DNA of 64,000 nucleotides from Bradyrhizobium sp. CCBAU 53338 (GTDB lineage: Bacteria; Pseudomonadota; Alphaproteobacteria; Rhizobiales; Xanthobacteraceae): positions 3,224,001 to 3,288,000 of the forward strand of contig NZ_CP030048.1 of assembly GCF_015291665.1 (NCBI RefSeq), given 5' to 3'. The position numbers and the translations under genes were made by a program. Positions 16,769 to 26,275 of this stretch are shown piece after piece. Position 1 is the first letter of the stretch. The number at the start of each line of letters is the position of its first letter. The notes under the pieces are model-generated. The model was not told the origin of the DNA, searched no databases, and worked only from the letters and a program-made list of their open reading frames with translations.

Positions 16769-18355
16769 TCACTCCAGCGAGGAAGCGGCTAGGAAGCCGG
16801 AACCGCCGCTAAGGCCTGGCCCGGGATGGACCGATGCGCCTATGTGGTAAAGACCGCGGATATGAGTTCGATGGTTGGTACTGGACTTAAATGGACGCCA
16901 TATGAAGAATTGGTCAAGCCCGCAGTATCCCCCATAGGGGTCTCCCCCCTCCAAGTTAACATTCAGGGCCTCCAGATCGGCGGGAGAGTAGGTGCGTCTC
17001 GCCAGTCTAATCTCAGCAAAATTCTCAATATGGGAAGCGAGCCTGGCCTCGATGCGATCGGCATAGGCTTCGCGCAACGCCTTTGTCCATCGCCCGTCCT
17101 GCGGCGTAGGCAGGATCCCGGCCGCATCTCCCTTGATAAGTCGGGGCGTCTCCGGCAATTGAAGCCAAAGGATCGCCGCGCCAGGAGGAGCCCGACTTGG
17201 GTCGAGCGCCGTCGGCTGTCCGACGCAGATTGTCGGTTCGGCTGGCAACAGGCCCCGTTCGGCCTCGTTGTTGGCTCGCGATACTCCGTCCAACCCCGGG
17301 GTGAGGTGCAGCAGAGCAACCTTCGCGAGCTCCGGGTCACCTTTCCACCGTGGCGCTCGGGAGAGAGCGTAGTGGATTTGCATATTGCCCTTGCCGTGCC
17401 GAAATTTTCGCAGTCCCTCCGCGATTTCTTTCGGCGGAGGCCCCCACTCGGCAGTCAGATGCCGATACAACTGGTTGGGCGTAGTCGAGCAGATGACGCC
17501 CTTGCGAGCGTAAACGGCCTCGCCATTCGACAGGCGTACGCCGGCGGCGCGACCCTTGGGGCCAGCAAAGACCTTCGCAGCCTCGGTTGAGGTGCGGATT
17601 GTTCCTCCTTGGTCAGCAATGAGGCGTTCGAAGGCATCAAGCAACGATCGGGCGCCACCGATCGCGATTGGGCAACCCGCCATCTCAATGGCGAAGGCAA
17701 TGACCCTCGCCATCGCGGCGGAATAGGCGCTTTCGGGTCCGAGACCGGTATGCAACACCCAAGGAGCCCAAAGCGCATGGACCGCGTCCGAACAATAGGT
17801 GTTTTCCAGGTGGTTTCGCGCAGGGGCCAGAGCCTCGCCGGCCCAGGCAGCTAGATTGCGCAGACCACGCTTCCAGGCCTCCCGGACGACCAACCTCGCG
17901 GTGCTCAAGGACCATAGACTGCCGCCGAGTAGACCGAACAAGAAGGGAGCGTCGCCGCCAAGGGCGTCCATTTCACGCGCAAAGGCTATGCCGTCCCCTG
18001 CTGCAAGTGATTCAAGAGTGGCGACATTACGCTTGCGGTCCATCGCAAAGAGAACGCTAGACCCGTCGGGACGAAGAACGCCCGTCGGCAAGGGAGAATC
18101 TGCGAAAGCGAACCCTCTCGCCTCGAGGTCCTTTCCGAGAGCCGCATAGGCTGGAGAAGTGCGAAAAAGCACCAAAGTGGTGGCCATGACGTCATGAATG
18201 AAGCCTGGCGCCGTGATCTCTTCAGTGCGTAAGCAACCCCCTATCGTCGAATTACGCTCGAGCAGAAGAACCCTCGCGCCCTTCTTGCCCAAGACGGCAG
18301 CAGCAACAAGTGAGTTGATGCCGCCCCCCACCAGTACGTAGTCATAGGCACTCAC
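16769..18355 (-). CDS. FAD-dependent oxidoreductase, phytoene desaturase (CrtI)-like, copy A
   Basis: 528 residues. The N-terminal dinucleotide-binding motif is VLVGGGINSLVAAAVLGKKG, followed by LLERNSTIGG. The C-terminal FAD motif is LYHIGASVHPGPGLSGGSG, near the end as in CrtI/CrtO and amine-oxidase-like flavoproteins. No carotenoid genes are nearby. Its best relative in the window is the divergent 528-residue copy B (19473-21059), with shared stretches such as GLLPAEP and VGQPTA-DPSRAP. The pair flanks the isatin-hydrolase-like gene, which suggests redox steps on an aromatic or alicyclic intermediate. Confidence 0.85.
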   Translation of the reverse strand: MSAYDYVLVGGGINSLVAAAVLGKKGARVLLLERNSTIGGCLRTEEITAPGFIHDVMATTLVLFRTSPAYAALGKDLEARGFAFADSPLPTGVLRPDGSSVLFAMDRKRNVATLESLAAGDGIAFAREMDALGGDAPFLFGLLGGSLWSLSTARLVVREAWKRGLRNLAAWAGEALAPARNHLENTYCSDAVHALWAPWVLHTGLGPESAYSAAMARVIAFAIEMAGCPIAIGGARSLLDAFERLIADQGGTIRTSTEAAKVFAGPKGRAAGVRLSNGEAVYARKGVICSTTPNQLYRHLTAEWGPPPKEIAEGLRKFRHGKGNMQIHYALSRAPRWKGDPELAKVALLHLTPGLDGVSRANNEAERGLLPAEPTICVGQPTALDPSRAPPGAAILWLQLPETPRLIKGDAAGILPTPQDGRWTKALREAYADRIEARLASHIENFAEIRLARRTYSPADLEALNVNLEGGDPYGGYCGLDQFFIWRPFKSSTNHRTHIRGLYHIGASVHPGPGLSGGSGFLAASSLE

Positions 18356-18410
18356 GCGCCACTCTCCGGTTGTCCGATGACGTTGCTGTTGCGAACGTGT
18401 GCGACCGCGA

Positions 18411-19190
18411 TCAGGGAACGAGTGCGAGTGCTCGGATAGGCGAACCCGTTCCGTTGACGAACTTCAATGGCGCAGCAATCAGGATTGCTCCCTTCGGCGG
18501 GAGCAGGTCGAGGTTGCAAAGGCTCGCGAGGCCGTATCGGTTTGATTGGTGCACCAGATGGTGAGCAGGAAACGGTGGCGTCATGCCGGCGGCAGAACCC
18601 GCATCGGTGCCAATGGTCTCTGATCCCCATCCAATAATGTTCTTGCTCAGCAGATACTGAATAGCTTCCGCAGTCGGACCGGGTGAATGCGGCCCGCTTG
18701 CATCGGCGTTCAGGAACGTATCGCTGGATCCATTGCGCTTGTACCAATCGGTGCGCAGCAGCACCCACGATCCAGCTTCAATGGCGCCGTGCTGCTTCTC
18801 CCAATCGCGGACACTGTCGGCGGTGAGCAAATAATCGTGGTTTTCCGACGCTTCCTTCGAGCGGTCGATGACACAAACGGGCGCAACGAAATTCTTCACG
18901 GGGATTCGGTCGGTCGTGCCGTCCGCGTGGTCCTTTCCGGAAATCCAATGAACCGGTGCATCGAAGTGCGTTCCCGTGTGCTCGCCAAGCTCGAACCAAT
19001 TCCAGGCCCAGAAGGGGCCATTCTTGTCGTAGTGCGAGATTTCGTGGACCTTCAGGGCCGGGGTATTCTTGCCGATCTCGGGGGGCAAATAGAGGATCGG
19101 CGTGTTGGGGCCGAGAGGCGCGGAAAGGTCGACGACTTTCACGGCGCCTGAAATGAGCGCCGTGGCAAAATCTGCAAGAAGTTGGCTCAT
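18411..19190 (-). CDS. Cyclase/kynurenine formamidase-fold hydrolase, isatin hydrolase-like
   Basis: 259 residues. The metal-binding signature is GEHTGTHFDAPVHW (H-x-G-T-H-x-D-x-P-x-H), near residue 70. From memory of the characterised isatin hydrolase of Labrenzia, the match is long and nearly gap-free: LGPNTPIL, GPFWAWNW, LNAD-GPHSPGPT, PPFPAHHL and a GTGSPIRALALVP end. Isatin hydrolase opens isatin to isatinate, a step in the indole-3-acetate route described for Bradyrhizobium. It is the first gene of a minus-strand unit and shares its upstream region with flavoprotein copy B. A cyclase of other substrate range cannot be excluded. Confidence 0.75.
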   Translation of the reverse strand: MSQLLADFATALISGAVKVVDLSAPLGPNTPILYLPPEIGKNTPALKVHEISHYDKNGPFWAWNWFELGEHTGTHFDAPVHWISGKDHADGTTDRIPVKNFVAPVCVIDRSKEASENHDYLLTADSVRDWEKQHGAIEAGSWVLLRTDWYKRNGSSDTFLNADASGPHSPGPTAEAIQYLLSKNIIGWGSETIGTDAGSAAGMTPPFPAHHLVHQSNRYGLASLCNLDLLPPKGAILIAAPLKFVNGTGSPIRALALVP

Positions 19191-19472
19191 CCTGTTTTCT
19201 CCCTGGAATGTATGCGTCCCGAGGCGTGGTGTAATGCGCCACGCTGGTTTGATTATCAGCGCAAGCTAGATCAAGACATATGAAAATGCAAGTATCTGGC
19301 TAGTCGCCTCAAGGTCCGGAGCCGCATTTGAACGGCAGCATATTCTTTCAATGGGGCAGAAATCTCGGATAAAACCACGAAATCAAACTTTAGCGATCCG
19401 CGTGGCGTCTGAACTAAGTTGCGGGTTGTGATCAAAAAGATATATGCATCGGTATGTATTTGGGAAGATGGA

Positions 19473-21059
19473 ATGAACACCTTTGACGCGGTAGTGGTGG
19501 GGGGCGGACACAACGGGCTTGCTGCCGCGGTGCATCTCAGTAGGCGTGGTTGGTCAGTCGCCGTCGTGGAGGCCGGCGCAGCGGCCGGCGGCGCGGTAAA
19601 GACGGCCGAGCTCACGCTGCCGGGGTTCAGGCACGACGTTTTCGCAATGAATTTGTCGATGTTCGCTGGGTCGCCATTCTTTGCGACTTATAAGGATGAG
19701 CTCGTTGCGCACGGACTTCGATTTCTGCCTGTTTCCGACTGCTTTGCCAGCGTCTTTCGTGATCACACTTATCTCGGCGTAAGCGCGGATCTAGACAAAA
19801 CCCTCTCCGCCATATTCGCGATATCGAAGAAGGATGCAGTAGCCTGGCGCGATATGGTGGAACGCTTTCGCGCCGACGCGCCGCATATATTCGCCTTACT
19901 TGGGTCGCCGATGCCATCGGTGGCTGCCGTGCGCGCTGTCGTCTCGGCTTGGCGTAAGCAAGGAGTAGCTTGGCTCGCCGACACTGCGAGGCTACTGCTG
20001 GCCACTCCGCGAGACTTCCTGGATGCGCATTTTCATTCGCCCCAGGTCAAAGCGATGTTGGCCGCCTGGGGTATGCATCTGGACTTTGCGCCCGATACGG
20101 CCGGCGGAGCACTCTTTCCCTATATTGAGGCGATGGCTGATCAGTCCTTTGGAATGGTTGTCGGCGATGGGGGCGCGGATACCATCATCAAAGCCATGTG
20201 CGGGCTATTGCGCGCCGAAGGTGTCGACATCCGCTTGAGGTCGCCCGTTGTGGAGATCGAAACAAAGATGGGAGCAGCATGCGGGGTGCGGCTTGCAGAC
20301 GGAACGCGTATAGGAGCGCGTCGCGCTGTGGTCGCCAACCTGCACCCGCAGCTCGTCTTTGGCTCGCTCCTCCCGCCCGATCCAGGGCGCGCTGAGTTTG
20401 ATGCTCGTGTTGCGCGTATTCGTCCTGGGCCTGGTACCATGATGATTCATCTGGCGCTCGACGGCCCCCCCAGCTGGCGCGCTGGCGAGCCTCTCGGGCG
20501 GTTTGCGTACGTCCACATTGCCCCCGACCTAACAATGATGTCCAAAGTTTATGCGGAGGCTGCGAGCGGTCTATTGCCGGCGGAACCGGTGCTTGTCGTC
20601 GGACAACCGACTGCCATCGATCCGAGCCGTGCTCCCGAGGGAAAGCACATCCTTTGGGTGCAGGTACGGGCTTTGCCGTCCGCGATTGTTGGCGACGCCG
20701 CCGGCACGATTGAGGCGCGGGACTGGGATCGCGCCAAGGAGCCTTATGCCGAGCGCGTGCTGGAGCTGCTTGAGCAGTATGCGCCGGGCCTGCGCTCGAA
20801 GCTGATCGGCCGGGCCGTCTTTTCACCGCTGGATCTCGAACGCGAGAACCCTTGTCTTATCGGAGGCGATAACCTCTCGGGGAGCCATCACCTCGACCAG
20901 AATTTCATTTTCAGGCCGGTTGCGGGCTATTCACGATATCGCACGCCTGTTCGCCGGTTGTATATGTGCGGAGCTTCGACATGGCCGGGCGCAGGCACCG
21001 GCGCTGGTTCGGGTTTCATGTTGGCGAAAATGCTAGCGGGATCAGCCAAAGGGACCTGA
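19473..21059 (+). CDS. FAD-dependent oxidoreductase, phytoene desaturase (CrtI)-like, copy B
   Basis: 528 residues, the same length as copy A. The N-terminal FAD motif is VVVGGGHNGLAAAVHLSRRG, followed by VVEAGAAAGG. The C-terminal FAD motif is LYMCGASTWPGAGTGAGSG. The start at 19473 has GGAAGATGG immediately upstream; an upstream TTG in frame has no support. It is transcribed divergently from the isatin-hydrolase-like gene and ends 72 bases before the monooxygenase-reductase gene. Family members desaturate or oxidise alicyclic C-C or C-N bonds; the substrate is unknown. Confidence 0.85.
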   Translation: MNTFDAVVVGGGHNGLAAAVHLSRRGWSVAVVEAGAAAGGAVKTAELTLPGFRHDVFAMNLSMFAGSPFFATYKDELVAHGLRFLPVSDCFASVFRDHTYLGVSADLDKTLSAIFAISKKDAVAWRDMVERFRADAPHIFALLGSPMPSVAAVRAVVSAWRKQGVAWLADTARLLLATPRDFLDAHFHSPQVKAMLAAWGMHLDFAPDTAGGALFPYIEAMADQSFGMVVGDGGADTIIKAMCGLLRAEGVDIRLRSPVVEIETKMGAACGVRLADGTRIGARRAVVANLHPQLVFGSLLPPDPGRAEFDARVARIRPGPGTMMIHLALDGPPSWRAGEPLGRFAYVHIAPDLTMMSKVYAEAASGLLPAEPVLVVGQPTAIDPSRAPEGKHILWVQVRALPSAIVGDAAGTIEARDWDRAKEPYAERVLELLEQYAPGLRSKLIGRAVFSPLDLERENPCLIGGDNLSGSHHLDQNFIFRPVAGYSRYRTPVRRLYMCGASTWPGAGTGAGSGFMLAKMLAGSAKGT

Positions 21060-21073
21060 CCTAGAACATTCCC

Positions 21074-21103
21074 TTGACAAGATGCTTTATGCTTAAATAT
21101 TTT
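21074..21103 (+). promoter_or_regulatory. Promoter of the CoA-thioester catabolic operon
   Basis: TTGACA at 21074-21079 is followed after 18 bases by TATTTT at 21098-21103. The ATG of the monooxygenase-reductase lies 28 bases further on, with GGAGCGAGGAT as ribosome site. The -10 box lies inside a perfect palindrome (21095-21118), so a bound repressor would cover the transcription start. Confidence 0.65.
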
Positions 21104-21118
21104 AAGCTTAAAATATTT
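21095..21118. promoter_or_regulatory. Perfect 24-bp palindrome, probable repressor operator
   Basis: The half-site is AAATATTTTAAG, and its exact reverse complement follows without spacer. A larger symmetry GCTTAAA-TAT-TTTAAGC overlaps its left half. The site is extremely A+T-rich within a G+C-rich region. It covers the -10 box and start region of the monooxygenase-reductase promoter. MarR-type dimers commonly bind such A+T-rich palindromes, and a MarR gene lies 4.3 kb away in the linked cluster. Confidence 0.75.
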
Positions 21119-21131
21119 GTGGAGCGAGGAT

Positions 21132-23453
21132 ATGCGCATAGTCTGTATCGGCGGCGGCCCCGCCGGTCTCTATCTGGGCCTCCTGATGAAGCGCCGACAT
21201 CCAGGGCACTCCATCACGGTGGTCGAACGCAACAAGCCCTACGATACATTTGGTTGGGGTGTCGTGTTCTCCGACGCCATGATGACTGCAATGCGTGTCG
21301 CCGATCCCGAAAGCGCCGCCGAAATCGAGGATGCGTTCAACCATTGGGATGACATCGAGCTCATCTTCAAGGGAACGCGCCAGCGCACGAGCGGCCATGG
21401 CTTCATCGGTATCGGACGCAAGCATCTGCTCAACATTCTGCAACGGCGTTGCGAGGCTCTAGGTGTCGAGCTGATCTTCGAGCGTGAGGTGGAGACTGAT
21501 CTCGATTTTCCGGACGCCGATTTGATTGTCGCCTCCGACGGTGTCAATTCCCGGATCCGCACGCGTTATGCCGAACAATTTCAGCCGGACATGGTGATCA
21601 GGCCGAACCGCTTCATCTGGCTCGGCACCAAGAAACTGTTCGACGCGTTCACGTTCGATTTCCAGAGAACCGAGCACGGCTGGTTCCAGGCGCACATTTA
21701 CAAGTTCGACAGCGAAACCTCGACCTTCATCGTCGAGACCACGGAGGAAGCCTATAAGGCCCACGGGCTTGACGAGCTCGATCAGCAGGCTTCGATCGAC
21801 TTCTGCGAAAAGATCTTCGCCGAGACGCTCGATGGCGCGAAGCTCCTGACCAATGCCCGCCATCTGCGCGGTTCGGCTTGGCTGAATTTCAGCCGCCTGA
21901 TCTGCGGCAAATGGAGCGTGTTCAACGGCAAGTCGCATGTCGTGCTGATGGGAGATGCCGCGCACACCGCGCATTTCGCCATCGGCTCAGGCACCAAGCT
22001 CGCGCTCGACGACGCCATCGAACTTGTCAATCAGTTCGACCGTCATGGTCACGATCGCGCCAACATTGCGACCGTGCTGGAGGCCTATGAGGAGGTGCGC
22101 CGTGTCGATGTCGCGCGCATCCAAAATGCCGCGCGGAATGCCATGGAGTGGTTCGAGGTGGTGGGCCGCCGCTATGCCGACACACTCGAGCCGCCGCAAT
22201 TCTTCTATTCTATGCTGACGCGCTCCCAGCGCATCAGCCACGAGAATCTCCGCCTACGCGATCGCACCTGGCTGGAGGATTTTGAGCGCTGGTACGCGGC
22301 GCGTGCGGGCATCAATGTCCGGGATGGCGAGCGGGTGCCGCCGCCGATGCTGACGCCACACCGCGTGCGCGGCCTGACGCTTGCGAATCGGATCGTGGTC
22401 TCGCCGATGGCAATGTATTCGGCGCAGGACGGGCTCATTAACGACTTCCACATCGCCCATTTCGGTGCGCGCGCCATGGGTGGTGCCGGGCTGATCTTCG
22501 CCGAAATGACTTGCGTCTCGTCGGATGCGCGTATCACACCAGGCTGTCTAGGGCTCTGGAACGACGCGCAGGCTGAGCAGTGGCGCCGCCTCGTCGATCT
22601 GATCCACAGCCTTGGGCATGCCAAAGTGGGCATTCAGCTTGGTCATGCCGGGCGCAAGGGTGCGACGAGAGTCGCCTGGGAGGGAATAGATCAACCTCTT
22701 AAGTCTGGCGACTGGCCTTTGATCTCTGCATCGGCGTTGCCTTACCTCCCTCACAGCCAGTTGCCGCGGCCGATGGATGGCAGCGACTTGGATCGCGTGC
22801 GTGACGATCACGTTGCCGCGACGCGTCGGGCAGCTGAGGCTGGCGTCGACTGGCTCGAACTCCATTGCGCTCATGGCTACCTCTTGTCGAGCTTCCTGTC
22901 GCCATTGACCAACCGGCGGTCCGATAGGTACGGCGGTAGCCACGAGAACCGAGCGCGCTATCCATTAGAGGTGTTCAAGGCGATGCGGGCGGTATGGCCG
23001 TCGGAGCGACCGATGTCCGTTAGGCTCTCCTGCCATGACTGGACTGAGGGCGGCAACACGCCCGCCGATGCAGCGATCTTTGCAACAATGTTCAAGGATG
23101 CGGGCGCCGACGTGATCGATTGCTCGTCGGGGCAGGTCTGGAAGGAGGAGCGGCCGATCTATGGGAGGCTGTTCCAGACGCCGTTCGCCGACCTGATCCG
23201 CAACGAGATTGGCATCGAGACCATCGCCGTGGGTGCGATCTCGGAGGCAGATCACGCCAACTCGATCCTGGCAGCCGGCCGAGCCGATCTCTGTGCGATT
23301 GCGCGGCCGCATCTTGCCGATCCCGCGTGGACCTTACATGAAGCAGCGCGTATCGGAATCACGGCCGTCAATTGGCCGAAACAGTACCTGTCGGCAAAAG
23401 TACAGTACGAAACCAATCTGGCGCGCTCCGCAGCGGCAGTGTCAGCAAAATGA
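21132..23453 (+). CDS. Bifunctional 2-aminobenzoyl-CoA/salicylyl-CoA monooxygenase-reductase
   Basis: 773 residues in two domains. Residues 1 to about 375 are a flavin monooxygenase domain (FAD motif [20 protein letters not shown]; second motif [20 protein letters not shown]). Residues 390-770 are an Old-Yellow-Enzyme domain ([20 protein letters not shown], active-site [25 protein letters not shown]). This fusion is that of 2-aminobenzoyl-CoA monooxygenase/reductase of Azoarcus. There the first domain hydroxylates and the second reduces the ring, giving 2-amino-5-oxocyclohexenecarboxyl-CoA. The related salicylyl-CoA 5-hydroxylase is the alternative. The start at 21132 has GGAGCGAGG upstream. 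It heads the operon, and the next gene starts in an ATGA overlap. Confidence 0.88.
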   Translation: MRIVCIGGGPAGLYLGLLMKRRHPGHSITVVERNKPYDTFGWGVVFSDAMMTAMRVADPESAAEIEDAFNHWDDIELIFKGTRQRTSGHGFIGIGRKHLLNILQRRCEALGVELIFEREVETDLDFPDADLIVASDGVNSRIRTRYAEQFQPDMVIRPNRFIWLGTKKLFDAFTFDFQRTEHGWFQAHIYKFDSETSTFIVETTEEAYKAHGLDELDQQASIDFCEKIFAETLDGAKLLTNARHLRGSAWLNFSRLICGKWSVFNGKSHVVLMGDAAHTAHFAIGSGTKLALDDAIELVNQFDRHGHDRANIATVLEAYEEVRRVDVARIQNAARNAMEWFEVVGRRYADTLEPPQFFYSMLTRSQRISHENLRLRDRTWLEDFERWYAARAGINVRDGERVPPPMLTPHRVRGLTLANRIVVSPMAMYSAQDGLINDFHIAHFGARAMGGAGLIFAEMTCVSSDARITPGCLGLWNDAQAEQWRRLVDLIHSLGHAKVGIQLGHAGRKGATRVAWEGIDQPLKSGDWPLISASALPYLPHSQLPRPMDGSDLDRVRDDHVAATRRAAEAGVDWLELHCAHGYLLSSFLSPLTNRRSDRYGGSHENRARYPLEVFKAMRAVWPSERPMSVRLSCHDWTEGGNTPADAAIFATMFKDAGADVIDCSSGQVWKEERPIYGRLFQTPFADLIRNEIGIETIAVGAISEADHANSILAAGRADLCAIARPHLADPAWTLHEAARIGITAVNWPKQYLSAKVQYETNLARSAAAVSAK

Positions 23454-24241
23454 GCGCAATCCAACCTCTCGCCGGCCGACACGCGCTCGTGACCGGCGCC
23501 GGCAGTGGCATTGGGGCAGCTATTGCCACTTCTTTGGCGGGTGCCGGTGCGCGTGTCAGTCTAGCCGGCCGTAGACGTCAGCCTCTCGATGACGTTAGTC
23601 GCACGCTGCCGAGGGGAGCAAGTCTCGTAGTTGACGATTTCGATGTGACCGATCAGGCGGCGATCGCTCGTGGCATTCTGGCCGCGCGCGAATTGTTTGG
23701 TCCGATCTCGATCTTGATCAACAACGCAGGGGAAGCACCCAGTGCGCCGTTCGAGAAGACTGAGGTGGCAGTATGGGCTCGAGTACTGTCGGTTGACCTC
23801 ACCGGGATCTTTCTGGTCACTCAAGCAGTGCTGCCAGACCTCAAGCAGTTTGGTGCCGGCGCGCGCATCGTGAACGTGGCATCAACCGCCGGCCTGGTGG
23901 GGTACGCCTATGTAACGGCCTATTGCGCGGCCAAGCATGGTGTCGTGGGTCTTACCCGCGCCCTGGCGCTCGAGGTTGCGCGCAGCGGAGTAACAGTAAA
24001 CGTGGTTTGCCCGGGCTTTACGGAAACGCCTCTCATCGAGCGCGCCATCGACACGATCGTCGCAAAGACTGGAAAATCCCGCGATGCAGCGATCGCTGAG
24101 CTCGTCAAATCGAATCCGCAAGGAAGGTTGGTAAAACCCGACGAGGTTGCCGACGCCGTGCTCTGGCTCGTCTCGCCGGGGGCGTCGTCGATCAATGGCC
24201 AGGCGATAGTGGTTGCAGGTGGAGAGGTGATGGCAGGATGA
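23450..24241 (+). CDS. Short-chain dehydrogenase/reductase
   Basis: 263-residue classical SDR with cofactor motif [12 protein letters not shown], catalytic serine in NVASTAG and YCAAK as the Tyr-x-x-x-Lys pair. AGRRR after the second strand suggests NADP preference. It starts in ATGA overlap with the monooxygenase-reductase and ends in ATGA overlap with the crotonase. In the 2-aminobenzoyl-CoA clusters such an enzyme is thought to act on the hydroxy/oxo alicyclic CoA thioester; that assignment is by context. Confidence 0.9.
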   Translation: MSAIQPLAGRHALVTGAGSGIGAAIATSLAGAGARVSLAGRRRQPLDDVSRTLPRGASLVVDDFDVTDQAAIARGILAARELFGPISILINNAGEAPSAPFEKTEVAVWARVLSVDLTGIFLVTQAVLPDLKQFGAGARIVNVASTAGLVGYAYVTAYCAAKHGVVGLTRALALEVARSGVTVNVVCPGFTETPLIERAIDTIVAKTGKSRDAAIAELVKSNPQGRLVKPDEVADAVLWLVSPGASSINGQAIVVAGGEVMAG

Positions 24242-25086
24242 GTGAGCAATCCGCAATGCAGGAAGGACGTCGACCGTTCGCGTCCTACGCCGCGAAACAC
24301 CTAAGATTCGAAGCCAGTACCGATGGGCGTGTTGCGATCATTCGCCTGAACCGTCCCGAACGCAAGAATCCGCTGACGTTCGAGAGCTATGCCGAATTGC
24401 GTGATCTATTTCGTGATCTCGTCTACGCGTCGGACGTTCGGTCGGTGGTGTTGACGGGCTCCGGCGGAAACTTCTGCTCGGGTGGTGACGTCTTCGAGAT
24501 CATCGAGCCCCTGACGCGAATGCGGATGCATGATCTTCTTGCATTCACGCGTATGACGGGCGACCTGGTTCGTGCGATGCGCAAATGCCCGCAGCAGATC
24601 ATCGCTGCTGTGGATGGAATATGCGCCGGCGCAGGAGCAATCCTGGCAATGGCGTCGGATTTGCGATTGGCCACTCCTGAAGCCAAAACAGCCTTTCTCT
24701 TTACGCGCGTCGGGCTCGCCGGGGCGGATATGGGAGCATGTGGCATCTTGCCGCGCATCATCGGTCAAGGACGTGCGGCGGAGCTTCTTGCCACGGGGCG
24801 CGCTATGACAGCCCAGGAAGGCCATACGTGGGGCTTCTACAACGCCCTGCATTCGCACGGCGATTTGGAGGTTGAGGCGGTGGCATTGGCCCGCACTCTT
24901 GCCGACGGACCGTGGTTTGCGCACGGAATCACCAAGGCTATGATGAACCAGGAATGGGCCATGGGCATCGACGAGATGATCGAGTCCGAAGCGCAGGCGC
25001 AGGCAATCTGCATGGCCACGGGAGACTTCCGTCGAGCTTTTGAGGCCTTCGCTTCCAAACGCAAGCCAACCTTTGAGGGTGACTGA
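24238..25086 (+). CDS. Enoyl-CoA hydratase/isomerase family (crotonase) protein
   Basis: 282 residues. It shows CoA-binding [12 protein letters not shown], the oxyanion-hole stretch NFCSGGDV and [20 protein letters not shown]. The stretch where classical hydratases carry the first catalytic glutamate (PEVxLG) reads [15 protein letters not shown], so that glutamate is missing and an aspartate follows further on. The enzyme may therefore be a ring-opening hydrolase or isomerase rather than a plain hydratase. Its coupling on both sides to SDR and acyl-CoA dehydrogenase (ATGA and TGATG overlaps) fits a step in ring degradation. Confidence 0.88.
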   Translation: MSEQSAMQEGRRPFASYAAKHLRFEASTDGRVAIIRLNRPERKNPLTFESYAELRDLFRDLVYASDVRSVVLTGSGGNFCSGGDVFEIIEPLTRMRMHDLLAFTRMTGDLVRAMRKCPQQIIAAVDGICAGAGAILAMASDLRLATPEAKTAFLFTRVGLAGADMGACGILPRIIGQGRAAELLATGRAMTAQEGHTWGFYNALHSHGDLEVEAVALARTLADGPWFAHGITKAMMNQEWAMGIDEMIESEAQAQAICMATGDFRRAFEAFASKRKPTFEGD

Positions 25087-26264
25087 TGGGTTTTCCCGCA
25101 AAAACGATTGTCCGCGATTGGATAGAGTGGCCGTTCTTCGATCAGCGTCACCGAGCTCTCGGAGATGAGCTCGACCATTTCGTAAACTCAGGTGCTATCG
25201 CAGCGATCGATCACACCGATGTCGATGGCGCATGCAGAAAGATCGTCCGGGCGTTGGGCGAAGCCGGCCTACTAGATTGCGCGGTTGCTACACCGAATGC
25301 TGACGCTGGTTCGATTGACTCTCGATCGATCTGCCTTGCTCGCGAATCTCTTGCCTACGCCGATGGCCTGGCGGACTTTACATTTGCCATGCAGGGCCTC
25401 GGTTCTGGCGCAATCGCAATTGCGGGCTCGCCCGAGCTTCGGTCACAAGTGCTCCCCAAGGTACGGTCGGGTGAGTGGCTTGCGGCATTCGCCCTTTCGG
25501 AGAAGGAAGCGGGCTCGGACGTTGCGGCTATGGCTTGCTCCGCTCGCGCCGAGGACGGTGCCTACATCCTCGACGGCGAGAAGACCTGGATCTCCAATGG
25601 AGGGATCGCCGACGTCTACACATTGTTCGCGCGAACCGGCGAAGCGCCGGGTGCTCGCGGCATTTCTGCGTTTGTGCTGTTTCCCGATGACCCGGGTTTC
25701 AGCATCGCCGAGCGGATCGATGTGATCGCTCCGCACCCGCTAGCCACACTGCGTTGCACTAATTGTCGGATACCCGCCGAGCGCATGTTAGGAACGCCAG
25801 GTGGAGGCTTCAAGATTGCGATGCAGACGCTCGACATCTTCCGTGCCTCTGTTGCGGCAGCATCCCTTGGATTTGCGCGCAGGGCACTCGACGAGGCGCT
25901 TCTGCACGCGCGCAATCGCCGGATGTTCGGTGCGACGCTGTCGGACCTTCAATTGACTCAGGCCGCGTTGGGCGACATGGCGACCGAGACCGACGCCGCG
26001 GCTATGTTGACGTACAGGGCCGCGTGGCGCCGCGATGTACAGAAGCTGCCGACCACTCGGGAAGCGGCGATGGCCAAGCTGGCAGCTACCGAAACGGCCC
26101 AACGCGTGATTGATCGCGCAGTCCAGATGTTCGGCGGTCGCGGTGTAAGAAAGGGGGAGGTCGTGGAGAGCCTCTATCGCGAGATTCGCGCGCTGAGAAT
26201 TTACGAAGGTGCCACCGAGGTACAGAAATTGATCATTGCACGCGAATTTCTCAAGTCGCGGTGA
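25086..26264 (+). CDS. Acyl-CoA dehydrogenase
   Basis: 392 residues. Flavin-binding motifs [11 protein letters not shown] and TWISNGG are present, and the C-terminal [14 protein letters not shown] carries the catalytic glutamate of short/medium-chain acyl-CoA dehydrogenases. The ATG shares one base with the upstream stop (TGATG). In this operon it probably desaturates an alicyclic or ring-opened CoA thioester. The exact substrate is not deducible. Confidence 0.9.
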   Translation: MGFPAKTIVRDWIEWPFFDQRHRALGDELDHFVNSGAIAAIDHTDVDGACRKIVRALGEAGLLDCAVATPNADAGSIDSRSICLARESLAYADGLADFTFAMQGLGSGAIAIAGSPELRSQVLPKVRSGEWLAAFALSEKEAGSDVAAMACSARAEDGAYILDGEKTWISNGGIADVYTLFARTGEAPGARGISAFVLFPDDPGFSIAERIDVIAPHPLATLRCTNCRIPAERMLGTPGGGFKIAMQTLDIFRASVAAASLGFARRALDEALLHARNRRMFGATLSDLQLTQAALGDMATETDAAAMLTYRAAWRRDVQKLPTTREAAMAKLAATETAQRVIDRAVQMFGGRGVRKGEVVESLYREIRALRIYEGATEVQKLIIAREFLKSR

Positions 26265-26275
26265 GAGGACCAGAT

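Noticed and set aside
16769..21059. Carotenoid biosynthesis function for the CrtI-like proteins
   Set aside because: No crtB, crtE or crtY-like genes are present and the context is aromatic CoA catabolism.
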